From Kordiimonas pumila (GTDB lineage: Bacteria > Pseudomonadota > Alphaproteobacteria > Sphingomonadales > Kordiimonadaceae), in assembly GCF_015240255.1 (NCBI RefSeq), contig NZ_CP061205.1:3024501-3088500 (forward strand): a DNA stretch of 64,000 nt, given 5' to 3'. The notes under the pieces were generated by a model. It saw only the letters and a program-made list of their open reading frames with translations. It was not told where the DNA came from and ran no database searches. Positions 1 through 9,032 of the stretch are shown here, one piece after another (the stretch's first letter is position 1; every line of letters starts with the position of its first letter). Made by a program: the position numbers and the translations under genes.

Positions 1-210
1 TACGCCGGGGCTTGATTCGAAAACCTTTGGCTTTTCACCTTTAAAAAAAACTGATGATACTTTAAAGCCGGCATAAGTAGCATAACTTGCACTTGTCGCC
101 TTCCTGCAGCTAGGGCAATGACAATGCCCAACCCATAGTGGCTCAGCAAAAATTTCTACTCTTACTGCCCCACAGAGACACTTCCCCTGAAACAAGCTGT
201 TATTATCCAT
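1..210 (-). CDS. GFA/CENP-V family zinc protein (C-terminus cut by window edge)
   Basis: Reading left off the window edge from an ATG at 208-210, the 70 visible codons give a typical glutathione-dependent formaldehyde-activating (GFA) N-terminus: CLCGAV near residue 11, then HCHCPSCRK near residue 30. Those cysteines are the zinc ligands of the family. The upstream AGGGAAGG is a plausible ribosome binding site. Members are small cytoplasmic zinc-binding proteins, and most are not true formaldehyde-activating enzymes, so no substrate is assigned. It lies 68 bp downstream of the PiuC-type gene on the same strand and could be read through from it. The C-terminal half is outside the window. Confidence 0.82.
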   Translation of the reverse strand, partial: MDNNSLFQGKCLCGAVRVEIFAEPLWVGHCHCPSCRKATSASYATYAGFKVSSVFFKGEKPKVFESSPGV

Positions 211-278
211 ACCTTCCCTCTAACATAAGATAAAAGTATGCCCCGTCTTTTTAACAATAACAAGGATGGAAAAACAGA

Positions 279-962
279 CTAAACTTCTGCCCACCGGCGT
301 ATTAAATTATGATAAAGCCCCGAAAGTTTAACCGCAACTGGGCTATCCACACCGTCTTTAGCGGATAACTCCTGTATAGACTGGTCAAAATCATACAGGT
401 GTTCACGCTGGCCTGCATCGCGGACCATGCTTTGCAGCCAAAAGAAAGAGCATAACCTTGTACCACTTGTTACAGGCTGCACATGATGCAGGCTCGTTGA
501 CGGGTACAACACCAAGCTGCCCGCGTCTAGTTTCACCTCCTGTGCGCCGTAGTTACTTTCTACAACCAGTTCGCCGCCTTCATATGTGGCAGGGTCATTT
601 AAAAACAGGGTAGCAGACAAATCTGTTCTAATCCGCACCGCCGTGCCCTTAACACCCCTGATAGAGTTATCAACGTGTGAGCCAAAATACTGGCCTCCAG
701 CATACCGGTTAAACAGGGGCGGAAATATTTTGTTTGGCAATGCCGCGGATATAAATGCAGGACTGCGGCCCAGCGCATCCAGAATAATATTACCCGCCTC
801 TTTTGCCTCAGGGCTTTCTTCTGGCAACTGTTCATTTTTCTTAACTTGCCCAGACTGCGCACCAGCAGTTACTTTACCATCAATCCACTGAGCAAATTCG
901 AGAAGTTTTCTGCAATATAAAACTTCGTCTGATGTCAAAATATCAGGGATACAAATCAACAT
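279..962 (-). CDS. piuC: PiuC/YbiX-type Fe(II)/2-oxoglutarate-dependent hydroxylase (PKHD-type)
   Basis: A 227-residue protein closely resembling E. coli YbiX and Pseudomonas PiuC. The iron-binding facial triad is visible as HVD (H96, D98) and a distal His in SLHHV (about H159), with the 2-oxoglutarate-binding Arg about ten residues later (R169). The start chosen is the internal ATG at 960-962, preceded by AAGGTGA; a longer reading from 1004 adds a tail not seen in the family. It follows a catecholate-type TonB-dependent receptor by 75 bp on the same strand, the classic piuA-piuC / fiu-ybiX arrangement. It is therefore probably part of the Fur-controlled iron response; the hydroxylated substrate is unknown. 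Confidence 0.9.
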   Translation of the reverse strand: MLICIPDILTSDEVLYCRKLLEFAQWIDGKVTAGAQSGQVKKNEQLPEESPEAKEAGNIILDALGRSPAFISAALPNKIFPPLFNRYAGGQYFGSHVDNSIRGVKGTAVRIRTDLSATLFLNDPATYEGGELVVESNYGAQEVKLDAGSLVLYPSTSLHHVQPVTSGTRLCSFFWLQSMVRDAGQREHLYDFDQSIQELSAKDGVDSPVAVKLSGLYHNLIRRWAEV

Positions 963-1037
963 GCTTTCACCTTTAATATAAAGAGGTTTCGCTGCGAAAA
1001 ACACAACGAAACCCTTCTGTTTTGCATAAGCTACGTT

Positions 1038-3314
1038 TTAAAAATCAACATCAAGTGTAATCAGTGCAGATCGCCCAGGCGCAATATATGTGAAGGGCGC
1101 ACTGCTTCTATACAGGCTGTCATAGTACACTTCATCAGTCAGGTTTTGCACATTAAGAGAAACACCAACCTTTTCTGTAAGCTGGTAGCTCGCGAACACA
1201 TCAAACCGCCAGTAAGATGGCAAAAAAGTTGTGCCTGCCGATGAAGTACCACCGTATACTTTACTGGAATAGTTTACCGAACCACCAACATCAAGGCCGG
1301 GGCCCATTTTGTATTTAGCAAGGACCGTAAAGCTGGTTTCGGCAACGTTTGGCAACTTGCCGCCTATGTCAGTCGTAACATTTGAAGCCAAAATTTCAGT
1401 ATCAAGTAGCGTAAGGCCGCCAAAGAGGCTTAAGCGTTCTGAAACATTACCTGAAAAACCAATTTCAAGACCATCAACACGCTGCCTGCCATCCAGCGTT
1501 GTCACCTCAGGCTCGCCTCGCCCCCCCGAGGTTACACGGCCATCCACTTTATCAATCCGGAAAACAGCAGCGCTTACCAGCAGATGCTCATCAAACAAGG
1601 CCCACTTGGTGCCCAGTTCATAGCTTTTGTTACGTTCTGGAGCCAAATCTTCATTACTTGCCGTAATGCCGCCATATGCAGCGCCGCCACCGTCAACCTG
1701 TTCGCCCGGCGGGTTAGAGGAAGAGCCAAAAGAAACATAAATATTGCCATTATCTCTTGGTTTATAGGTAACACCCGCATGCCAGTTCCAGAAACCCATG
1801 TCACTGTTGAATGTGCTATCACCACTGCGGCCACCAACGCTGGTATATTCAATCTGATAATCATCATACCGAATACCACCAAAAACCTGCACCTTGTCAG
1901 TTATTTCAATAGTGTCGATCAGGAAAATAGCCTTGGTATCAATATCAGATTTGGTATAGGCACCGCTTTCCTCACGGCCAAACACCCATTCCTGAAATGG
2001 ATCAGGGTTCCAAAGGTTTTGCAGAACCGTATATACAGAAACAACATCCCCCGTGCTTGGGTCTTCTGAATCAAGGAACGCATAAGGGTGATTTTCAATC
2101 TTCTCATTTGAATACTCAACCCCCGTTACAAAAGTATGCCTCATGCCGCCAAGCTCAGTACGCCATGTCAGGTCTGTCTGGCTGGATAGATATTTATTCG
2201 TCTGATTTCTGTTTTTAGGGGACGCTGAAACGGTCCAATTAGCGGGATCTGGGTCTGATACATCGGGGCGCTCAGGGGCTGATACAACATAGGCGTTCCA
2301 AGTGCTGCCGTAGCGCACCACGCTTCTGAGACTTAAGGATTCAGTCAAATCCGCTTCAAGCCGAGCTGTCAGAATATTGGCATTATTTTTGTGAAAGTCA
2401 CGTTCAACAAGGCCGTAAAAATTATGCCTATCGACATCAAATGGTTCATTATTAGCCACGTCATAAGCAACACCCCAATCTGGCAGAGCATCCGTTTCAA
2501 GATGGTAATAATCAACAGTTATTTTTGCAGCATCTGTAACCTTATAGGCTGCTGCAATCGCGGCACCCCAACGATCAGAATATACCTCGTCACGGCCTGC
2601 CACATCACTTTCATGGTACATGGCATTCACCCGTACAGACAGCTTATCTGTAAGAACACGGTTTACATCAAGTGTGCCGCGGCGGGTATTATCTGTGCCA
2701 AGCGTTATTTCAGCATCGCCAAAGTTTTCATCCTGCGGCGCTTTCGAGATCATACTAACGGCACCGCCTGTGGTGCCCCTACCACCAAAGGCAGAACTTG
2801 GCCCTTTGAAAATTTCAATCTGGTCAATTGCAAATGTTTCCCGCGATGTAACACCTGGATCGCGAACACCGTCGATATAAATATCATTACGGGCATCAAA
2901 CCCGCGAATAAACACACGGTCACCAAAGGCATTCCCGCCCTCACCCGTCCCAAGCGTTACGCCCGGCTGCACCCGCATCAGGTCACGGAAAGTGTTGGTG
3001 CCGGTATCATCAATCAGTTCCTTCGGGATAACTGTAATTGATTTTGCTGCATCCAGAATAGACTGTGTAAGCTTCGATGAAGCTGACCTATCAATTTTAT
3101 AGGGTGCAACAGGGTCTGCATATGGATTACGGCCTGCTTTTTCGCCCTCAATAACCATTTCTTCAATGTCAGCTTTATCAGCTGTATGTGGTGCAGGCTC
3201 AGCGGCATATGTAATTGAAGATGCGAGAGCCGCAGAAACCAGCCCTACAGTTCCAACCAGTGAACTACATTGCGGTAGCCCGCGCAATGACCGTGGTAAT
3301 TTTTGCGATGACAT
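1038..3314 (-). CDS. TonB-dependent siderophore receptor (catecholate, Fiu/PiuA-like)
   Basis: A 758-residue outer-membrane receptor. It has a signal peptide (residues 1 to about 38, ending in TYAAE), a TonB-box-like stretch near residue 50 (EEMVIEG), a plug domain with GVTLGTGEGGNAFGD and FIRGFDARNDIYIDG, then the long beta-barrel, ending in a C-terminal Phe (TLDVDF) as expected for BAM-dependent assembly. The plug motifs and the downstream PiuC gene point to catecholate-type ferric siderophores, but the ligand is inferred. A Fur-box-like sequence sits inside its promoter. No TonB/ExbB/ExbD is in the window, so the energiser is encoded elsewhere. Confidence 0.92.
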   Translation of the reverse strand: MSSQKLPRSLRGLPQCSSLVGTVGLVSAALASSITYAAEPAPHTADKADIEEMVIEGEKAGRNPYADPVAPYKIDRSASSKLTQSILDAAKSITVIPKELIDDTGTNTFRDLMRVQPGVTLGTGEGGNAFGDRVFIRGFDARNDIYIDGVRDPGVTSRETFAIDQIEIFKGPSSAFGGRGTTGGAVSMISKAPQDENFGDAEITLGTDNTRRGTLDVNRVLTDKLSVRVNAMYHESDVAGRDEVYSDRWGAAIAAAYKVTDAAKITVDYYHLETDALPDWGVAYDVANNEPFDVDRHNFYGLVERDFHKNNANILTARLEADLTESLSLRSVVRYGSTWNAYVVSAPERPDVSDPDPANWTVSASPKNRNQTNKYLSSQTDLTWRTELGGMRHTFVTGVEYSNEKIENHPYAFLDSEDPSTGDVVSVYTVLQNLWNPDPFQEWVFGREESGAYTKSDIDTKAIFLIDTIEITDKVQVFGGIRYDDYQIEYTSVGGRSGDSTFNSDMGFWNWHAGVTYKPRDNGNIYVSFGSSSNPPGEQVDGGGAAYGGITASNEDLAPERNKSYELGTKWALFDEHLLVSAAVFRIDKVDGRVTSGGRGEPEVTTLDGRQRVDGLEIGFSGNVSERLSLFGGLTLLDTEILASNVTTDIGGKLPNVAETSFTVLAKYKMGPGLDVGGSVNYSSKVYGGTSSAGTTFLPSYWRFDVFASYQLTEKVGVSLNVQNLTDEVYYDSLYRSSAPFTYIAPGRSALITLDVDF

Positions 3315-3394
3315 AATTTCCTCTTGGGTTCTTATATGATTATATAATTTAAAATGAAAATGCCTCTTAATAGCATCATTGAGTAACGCGCACC

Positions 3395-3422
3395 GTTATA
3401 TGCGATTCATTCTCATTTTCAA
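3395..3422 (-). promoter_or_regulatory. Promoter with overlapping Fur box for the receptor-piuC unit
   Basis: On the minus strand TTGAAA (3417-3422) and TATAAC (3395-3400) are 16 bp apart, a good sigma70-type promoter. The 19-bp sequence at 3402-3420 matches 12 of 19 positions of the GATAATGATAATCATTATC Fur consensus and fills the spacer. Binding of Fur-iron there would block RNA polymerase. The site lies about 80-110 bp upstream of the receptor start codon. Confidence 0.65.
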
Positions 3423-3547
3423 CACATAAAAACAAAGAAAGGAGATTTGAAGGAATTTATATATTCTTCGTTGGCTAAGAAGGTGACAAAGGGTCCGACC
3501 AACACATTGATGCTTATATATTTTTAAATATAATAACTGGCATAAAA

Positions 3548-4186
3548 TTAACCCGAGATAAGGGTAGAAATAAGCATCACTGCGACCAGCAACATAATAA
3601 CAGTAATTACACTATCCAGAATGCGCCAGGTTATAGGCTTTTTAAACATAGGTGCTGCTTTTTTTGCACCGTACCCAAGAAGATAAAACCAGACACCCGA
3701 AGCCGTGCACGCACCTAATAAGAACATAAGCCTCGTGGCCTCAGTAGCATATTTGACACTCACGCCGCCCACCAGCACCATTGTATCTATGTAAACCCAC
3801 GGATTTAGAAATGTGAATGCGAGAGCATGCATAACCGCAACAGAAACACCTCTCCCTTTAATGCCTTCTGCAGATTTTTCCATATCCTCAGACGTTAAAG
3901 CTTCAGGCTTTATTGCGCTCATCGCACTTTTACAGGCAAACCATAGTAAAAAACCGACCCCACCCCAACCAAGGGCCATTTTCAAGAGGCTATTATCTGC
4001 AATAACCTGCCCCACCCCCAAGACACCAAGCGCAATAAGAAGTGCATCTGACAAAAAACATGTCGTGGAAACAGCGCCCACATGCTGATGGCGTAGCCCT
4101 TGGCGCAAAACATATGCATTTTGCGGCCCAATCGCCATTATCAACCCGATAGAAAGAAGAAAACCCTCAAGCGCCGCCGTGACCAT
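3548..4186 (-). CDS. LysE/ArgO-family amino-acid exporter
   Basis: A 212-residue inner-membrane protein with the LysE/ArgO pattern: an N-terminal membrane segment followed by IGPQNAYVLRQG (residues 19-30), a second segment with SDALLIALG, and TFLNPWVYIDT in the fourth. Length and five to six hydrophobic stretches fit the family, which exports basic amino acids such as lysine or arginine. The exact substrate cannot be read from sequence. It starts 7 bp downstream of the epoxide-hydrolase-like gene and is probably co-transcribed with it. No LysG/ArgP-type regulator is adjacent. Confidence 0.88.
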   Translation of the reverse strand: MVTAALEGFLLSIGLIMAIGPQNAYVLRQGLRHQHVGAVSTTCFLSDALLIALGVLGVGQVIADNSLLKMALGWGGVGFLLWFACKSAMSAIKPEALTSEDMEKSAEGIKGRGVSVAVMHALAFTFLNPWVYIDTMVLVGGVSVKYATEATRLMFLLGACTASGVWFYLLGYGAKKAAPMFKKPITWRILDSVITVIMLLVAVMLISTLISG

Positions 4187-4193
4187 AAAATAC

Positions 4194-5189
4194 CTAAACC
4201 TTAAAATGCCTCAATAGCCAGTCTAGAAGTGCTGTATTTACCTCTGTCGCCTTTTCCTGCTGGCTCCAGTGCCCACACCCCTTTAGATCAACCCGCTCAA
4301 AAGGGCTACAAAGCGCTTCCATTCCATCAGCCAAGCGCGCGGGGCAAGCCCTGTCAAGATCAGCTGTTATCATAAGACATGGCTTTTGCACTTTTGGCAG
4401 TACACCGTCAACCAGAAAGGCTTGCTCAGCACGCCAGTTCTCCGCCATATTGCGGTACCAGTGAATAGGCCCTGTGAATCCACTTTCTGTAAATGCCGCA
4501 ATATAGCGCTGCAAATCAGATTCAGGCAGCAACAATTCACCACCCCATGCTTCTTCACCAGCTTCAAAAAGGCTTATCAAATCAAGGTTGCTAGCATTGA
4601 AAGACGGCTCCTGCTTATGCGCGGCGCTCGCCTTTGGCTTACGGAAAAAGAATTTTAACGTTTTCTCTATATCTTGCTCAAAAAGCGCCTCACAAGGCCC
4701 CTCTTCCTGAAAGCGTACAATATACATGGCTTCGCCAAGTTTTTCCCTGAATAGTGAAATGGGGTCAGATGGATAATGCCTCATCAACGGCACATTAAGC
4801 CCCGCACAGCCAAGCACTCTTTCACCAATATAAAATGGCAGAGACCATAAAATAATCGCGCCCCAATCATGCCCCACAAATACAGCTTTCTCAAGACCAT
4901 AGTGGTCCAGCAAACCTGCAATATCTCCGGTAAGGCAAGCAAGGGAATAGTTTTCTTTTCCTTCTGGAGCAGAAGCACCAGCATAGCCGCGCTGGTTTGG
5001 TGCTAAAACCGGATACCCCTCTCTTGCAAGAGCCTCCATCTGCTGGCGCCAGCTATAAGCAATTTCAGGAAAACCATGCAGGAAGATGACGGCAGGTTTA
5101 TCAGTGGCATCAAATGCCGGACCTCCTCGAAAAACCGGTAAAGTTACACCGTTGGTCGCCACCATTTCTGGCTGATCAAAATCAATCAT
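4194..5189 (-). CDS. Alpha/beta hydrolase, epoxide-hydrolase-like
   Basis: A 331-residue cytoplasmic alpha/beta-hydrolase. Features of soluble epoxide hydrolases are present: oxyanion motif HGFPE (residues 38-42), nucleophile elbow GHDWG with Asp108 in place of Ser, and the catalytic His in GCGHW (about H307). An Asp nucleophile supports epoxide hydrolase or haloalkane-dehalogenase-type chemistry rather than esterase activity; HGFPE and the cap-region tyrosines favour epoxide hydrolase. The start has a strong AGGGAAGGG ribosome binding site. The downstream LysE-type exporter is 7 bp away. The natural substrate is unknown. Confidence 0.85.
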   Translation of the reverse strand: MIDFDQPEMVATNGVTLPVFRGGPAFDATDKPAVIFLHGFPEIAYSWRQQMEALAREGYPVLAPNQRGYAGASAPEGKENYSLACLTGDIAGLLDHYGLEKAVFVGHDWGAIILWSLPFYIGERVLGCAGLNVPLMRHYPSDPISLFREKLGEAMYIVRFQEEGPCEALFEQDIEKTLKFFFRKPKASAAHKQEPSFNASNLDLISLFEAGEEAWGGELLLPESDLQRYIAAFTESGFTGPIHWYRNMAENWRAEQAFLVDGVLPKVQKPCLMITADLDRACPARLADGMEALCSPFERVDLKGCGHWSQQEKATEVNTALLDWLLRHFKV

Positions 5190-5228
5190 CGCTTTTCCCT
5201 TCCCTCTTTCACAGCCTAAGCTAAGGCA

Positions 5229-7112
5229 TTATAGCAGGCTGGCAAGGGCACGATCCGCGGCATCAATAGCACCATTCACATAAGCATAAGCAGACGCATC
5301 AGCATTTGCGATAGCGAGGTTACCAATTGTCTCTCTGCCCTTCACGTGGGGGCCTTGTTTTGGCCCCCATCCAATTGGGTCAAAAAGCTCATTATATTCA
5401 TAGGCATAACCATGCGGCCAGCGGTTCACGGTGATAGCCGCAATATCGCGTTCAACATCAAGCCCGTGCGTGCCAAAGCCGCCATCCAGCAAAGAAACAA
5501 TATCCGCCTCGTAATCCTCAAATGTTAAAGCGAGCAAATCATGCCGCCCCTCACGGTGCTGCTGCCGTGAGGGCAGGCCTCTGCGTGTCGGCACATGCAG
5601 CATGTGCATAACGATTGGTTCATCCGACGTATGCGGGAATAAATACCCCCCCATACTAACGGGAAAATCCAGCGACCCACTGGTAATCAGGTTGCCTGGC
5701 GCAAAAAACGAAGAAACGCCTGCCTTTTCAAAAGCGCGCCAGTTCCTAAGGGCAACATTTGTATAAACGAGCGGTACTTTTTCGGCATACTTCAGTGCCT
5801 CTTTCTGAGGAGCAGCCATTTCTGGCATGATGTGCGGCAATATGTTATTCCAGCAAGCCATAATGCCATAGCGCGCTGCTATCTTTTCCGTTTTGCCGTC
5901 CCTAACATAGGTGACCTCAACACCGTCAGCGGTGTTTCTGGCATCAACAGCAATACTCGAAAGCCGAATACGAACTGCGTTTGAATCTCGGTCCAGCCGA
6001 TCATAGTGCACTGTTGCTGGCACAACAGAATCCATATCAACATCGCCTATAGCATCAGGGATAAGCTTTGCAACACAAAGGCGCGCGATAGAGGCATTTC
6101 CATCAGGAAAATGGAAAATATAAGGATCATCGCCGTAGCTCGTTTCAACATGAGCATCATCAAGCCCTAGCCCAAAGGTTGCTGGGTCACCCATGCGGTA
6201 AACCTCTAGCCCTGATATAGCATCCCAGCCCAGCCCCCAAAGCCCGTATGATTGAACCCGCAGTATATGCAGTGCCTTATCGCTTAGGCCCAAGTTGTCG
6301 CGGAGGCAAGATTCAAAAGAATGGCTACGCAGGTAAGCTTTTTTCTCCTCAAGGCTCATCTCTGCCAGCCAGTCAATACGGTCAATAAATAGTTTAGTCA
6401 GCGCCGTTTTGTCTGTGCTGGATAAGGGCATATCCTGAATTACAGCCGCTAATTCGGCCTTTTGCTCTGTATTATCCCAGTTCCAGAAACCGTTATAGCC
6501 ACCATTATCCCGGCGCACATAAAGGCTATCGACACCATATGTTTTAGCATTCAGGTACAAAGCATCGCCTAAATGGCGGCGTGAATAATAAGACCGGTCA
6601 TAGTAGCGATAAAACTTCTCAACATCGATTGTAAGTTTCTTCAAAAAACTGGCAGCGACCGGGCTATAATGTGAAGGAGTATCAATTGACTGGCTACCGC
6701 CGTAGCCAATAAGCTTTTTGCCATCAACAGTGAATTCGTTGCGCTTGGCATGCCCACCAAAATCATCATGGTTATCAAGCAGTAGAATTCTCGCTTTGCT
6801 ACCAAGCTTTTCCTGCGCCATAACCGCAGCACTTAAACCGCTTATGCCAGCCCCAACAATAACCATATCATATGGCTTATCGGTAATCTCTTGTGGGCGT
6901 TCAAACTGCTCGCCAGCCCATGCAACCTGATGCGCCGCTTCAAAACTGCCTTCATGGGTGCCACGAAGGCCGGTTTTTGCAGGTGGATACACCCACTTGG
7001 AAACAGGGTCTGCAAGCAGGCCAGTTGTAATTCCAGGGGTTGCAACCAAAACAGACGCCGCCGCCACACCAGATAAAAATTCCCGACGATCAATATTACC
7101 AAGCTTTTTCAC
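5229..7112 (-). CDS. Tat-exported FAD/NAD(P)-binding amine-oxidase-like flavoprotein
   Basis: Starting at the GTG at 7110-7112 (AAAAGG upstream) the product is 627 residues. The N-terminus has a twin-arginine signal (DRREFLSG, about residues 9-16, then a hydrophobic segment), followed by a Rossmann FAD motif (VGAGISGLSAA) near residue 87 and GGHAKRNEF near 118. The overall look matches the spermidine-dehydrogenase-like NAD(P)-binding family, so a periplasmic amine oxidoreductase is likely but the substrate is not established. A longer reading to 7316 would overlap the divergent gene at 7244 and bury the Tat signal, so GTG is preferred. The divergent neighbour starts 131 bp away. Confidence 0.82.
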   Translation of the reverse strand: MKKLGNIDRREFLSGVAAASVLVATPGITTGLLADPVSKWVYPPAKTGLRGTHEGSFEAAHQVAWAGEQFERPQEITDKPYDMVIVGAGISGLSAAVMAQEKLGSKARILLLDNHDDFGGHAKRNEFTVDGKKLIGYGGSQSIDTPSHYSPVAASFLKKLTIDVEKFYRYYDRSYYSRRHLGDALYLNAKTYGVDSLYVRRDNGGYNGFWNWDNTEQKAELAAVIQDMPLSSTDKTALTKLFIDRIDWLAEMSLEEKKAYLRSHSFESCLRDNLGLSDKALHILRVQSYGLWGLGWDAISGLEVYRMGDPATFGLGLDDAHVETSYGDDPYIFHFPDGNASIARLCVAKLIPDAIGDVDMDSVVPATVHYDRLDRDSNAVRIRLSSIAVDARNTADGVEVTYVRDGKTEKIAARYGIMACWNNILPHIMPEMAAPQKEALKYAEKVPLVYTNVALRNWRAFEKAGVSSFFAPGNLITSGSLDFPVSMGGYLFPHTSDEPIVMHMLHVPTRRGLPSRQQHREGRHDLLALTFEDYEADIVSLLDGGFGTHGLDVERDIAAITVNRWPHGYAYEYNELFDPIGWGPKQGPHVKGRETIGNLAIANADASAYAYVNGAIDAADRALASLL

Positions 7113-7243
7113 AAAAGAACCTTTTCTTGCATTTTTCCCCCAATCGACGCAGTCTTGATACATTGTGCACAGCTTATTATTATTTTGCCATGCCCTATAT
7201 ACGATATATTTAGCGTTTATCTCCTTTTTGGCCAGTAACACGT

Positions 7244-7858
7244 ATGAACAATAGCATTCAATCTGGTGAATATTTTCACGTTGTACACCGTAAAAACTAT
7301 ATCCCATACGAGCCACTGCAAGAGGGTGATAGCTTTTCAGTTGGCACAGAGATAAATCCGTTTTTTCGGTATTATGAAAAAGCCCGTGAATATAAAGTTA
7401 AGGGCCCTGACGGCCCTATGACAGTACCTGCCCTTCGGTTTTTAGCTGACATCAAGCATGGCAGGATAAAGTGCCCTGACCTGCCAAAGCAGGCACTTTC
7501 CATAGCCAACCATTACAACACATTGGCACGCGAACTTATTCTGGAAGAGGTACGGCTACGTATAAACCCCAAAGCCCCTTCAAGGAAAACCTGTTTGTGG
7601 GTTTCAGAAAACCTTGAACTCGCATTAATATGGAAGAAAAAAATCATTGGCCGCTCACGGGTTATGCGCCTGCGCCTTGAGGGTAGTTTTCACACAGGAG
7701 ATGCACGCCTGATGATGAATGAAAGCGAGCCTCTGTCAGTTGCCTACAGCAAGGCTGAACGGTACTGGCACGGTGACATGTCTGATCGCCCTTTGCCTGA
7801 AACTCTTTTCAGTGGCTCAGCGACCGTCCTCGAAGAAATAAAACCACCTAAAGAATAA
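7244..7858 (+). CDS. Uncharacterised protein, DUF2441 / ADP-ribosyltransferase-fold-like
   Basis: A 204-residue soluble protein with no signal peptide. The opening FHVVHRKNY...LQEGDSF and the mid-protein RINPKAPSRKTCLWVS followed by an aliphatic/aromatic stretch resemble DUF2441-type proteins, which are linked to the ADP-ribosyltransferase fold. This is pattern recall, not a search result. No catalytic R-S-E or H-Y-E triad is obvious, so enzymatic activity is not claimed. No good ribosome binding site precedes the ATG. It is divergent from the Tat flavoprotein gene and convergent with the nuclease gene, so it is probably monocistronic. Confidence 0.6.
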   Translation: MNNSIQSGEYFHVVHRKNYIPYEPLQEGDSFSVGTEINPFFRYYEKAREYKVKGPDGPMTVPALRFLADIKHGRIKCPDLPKQALSIANHYNTLARELILEEVRLRINPKAPSRKTCLWVSENLELALIWKKKIIGRSRVMRLRLEGSFHTGDARLMMNESEPLSVAYSKAERYWHGDMSDRPLPETLFSGSATVLEEIKPPKE

Positions 7859-7874
7859 ACCTACTATGGTAGAA

Positions 7875-8342
7875 CTAGCACCATCCCCTGCGTATTCCGC
7901 CGGCATAGGGCCTTGCATATCCCGTGCGCAGCATAGTTGCATTTACATTTTCATGATGCTCATTATAAACAACAGCAAGCAACCGACCATACCTGTCCCT
8001 TCCTTCAATCGCCAGAGACACATTTGTTGTTAAAAGGCTTTTTAAGGTATCGCGTTGTTTTAATGCGAGCGCTCTTTCTCTTACACATTTAGCGCTTCCC
8101 AATTCTGCTGTATCAATATCAAGCAGACGAACACGTTCCACCGTATATGTATCGTGCATTTTTACAGTTATTGTATCACCATCATAAACATGCCTAACCT
8201 CAGCCCCCACCAGCTCAATGTCAGCTGTTGTCGTTGTTGCATAGACCATAAAAATAACGACGAAAATGAAGGCCAGTGGCCATGTCATTTCGACCTTATT
8301 TATTAAGCGCTTACGCCTTCTTTTAAATGCAATAACAGTCAT
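7875..8342 (-). CDS. Membrane-anchored staphylococcal-nuclease-like protein
   Basis: A 155-residue protein with a basic N-terminus (FKRRRKRLINK), one membrane segment at about residues 20-37, and an SNase domain. Conserved nuclease features are VYDGDTI (residues 52-58), VRLLDIDTAE (Arg72, Glu80) and GRDRYGR (Arg at about 117), matching the Arg35/Glu43/Arg87 active site of micrococcal nuclease. The C-terminus ARPYAGGIRRGWC is typical of proteobacterial thermonuclease-like proteins. It probably acts on nucleic acids on the outer face of the inner membrane. The gene is convergent with the preceding plus-strand gene (16 bp between stops). Confidence 0.85.
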   Translation of the reverse strand: MTVIAFKRRRKRLINKVEMTWPLAFIFVVIFMVYATTTTADIELVGAEVRHVYDGDTITVKMHDTYTVERVRLLDIDTAELGSAKCVRERALALKQRDTLKSLLTTNVSLAIEGRDRYGRLLAVVYNEHHENVNATMLRTGYARPYAGGIRRGWC

Positions 8343-8455
8343 GCGAGGTAATCACGTCGTTTTCCCTCTATAACAATCTCGCACAAAAAGTCATAAGTCC
8401 ATGAAAGCACTTAATTTTATTAAATTCATACCCTCATAAAAATTTAAACTGGTGT

Positions 8456-8935
8456 TTAAAGCAAAGCTTCTATGTCCTTACGTATACTCTCCGGTTTATC
8501 AAGAGGGGCATACCGGCGAACCACTTCACCGTCCTTCCCGATTAGAAACTTGGTAAAATTCCATTTAATTTTCTCTGTACCCAAAATCCCCGGCTTTACA
8601 GCCTTCAAGTATTTATAAAGCGGGTCTGCCTCTGGGCCATTCACGTCAATCTTGGAAAACATTGGGAACGATACGCCGTAATTAATCTGGCAAAACTCGC
8701 CTATTTCATCGTTTGATCCAGGGTCCTGCTTACCAAACTGATTGCAGGGAAACCCAAGAATAACGAGGCCTTTATCTTTCAGGTCTTTGAACAGCTTTTC
8801 CAAGCCTTCAAATTGCGGTGTAAAACCACACTTAGAGGCCGTATTAACAATAAGCAGGACCTTGCCTTTGTAAGCCTCCAAACTCTCGTCTTTTCCATTT
8901 AAGCGGGCGCAGCTAAAATCATGAACACCAGACAT
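8456..8935 (-). CDS. gpx: Glutathione peroxidase family protein (Cys-type)
   Basis: A 159-residue thiol peroxidase. The catalytic tetrad is visible: Cys36 in NTASKCGFT (cysteine instead of selenocysteine), Gln70 in NQFGKQDPG, and Trp125-Asn126 in WNFTKF. A possible resolving cysteine is C64 in GFPCNQ, or C82; bacterial Cys-Gpx often use thioredoxin rather than glutathione. There is no signal peptide, so it acts in the cytoplasm on hydrogen or lipid peroxides. A GGGAG ribosome binding site precedes the ATG. Flanking genes on this strand are separated by gaps of about 100 bp, so it is likely a single-gene unit. Confidence 0.93.
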   Translation of the reverse strand: MSGVHDFSCARLNGKDESLEAYKGKVLLIVNTASKCGFTPQFEGLEKLFKDLKDKGLVILGFPCNQFGKQDPGSNDEIGEFCQINYGVSFPMFSKIDVNGPEADPLYKYLKAVKPGILGTEKIKWNFTKFLIGKDGEVVRRYAPLDKPESIRKDIEALL

Positions 8936-9032
8936 CTCACATCTCCCTATAGATTCTTTACAGAGAGATGGTAGGGCTTTTTAGAGAATAGGCAAGAAAG
9001 CCGTCCATAGTTTGCTATTTAAACCTACAAAA

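Noticed and set aside
2391-3041. 216-codon frame opposite the first TonB-dependent receptor
   Set aside because: It lies entirely inside the receptor coding sequence on the other strand, with no family pattern and no ribosome binding site; the receptor's motifs and signal peptide are decisive.
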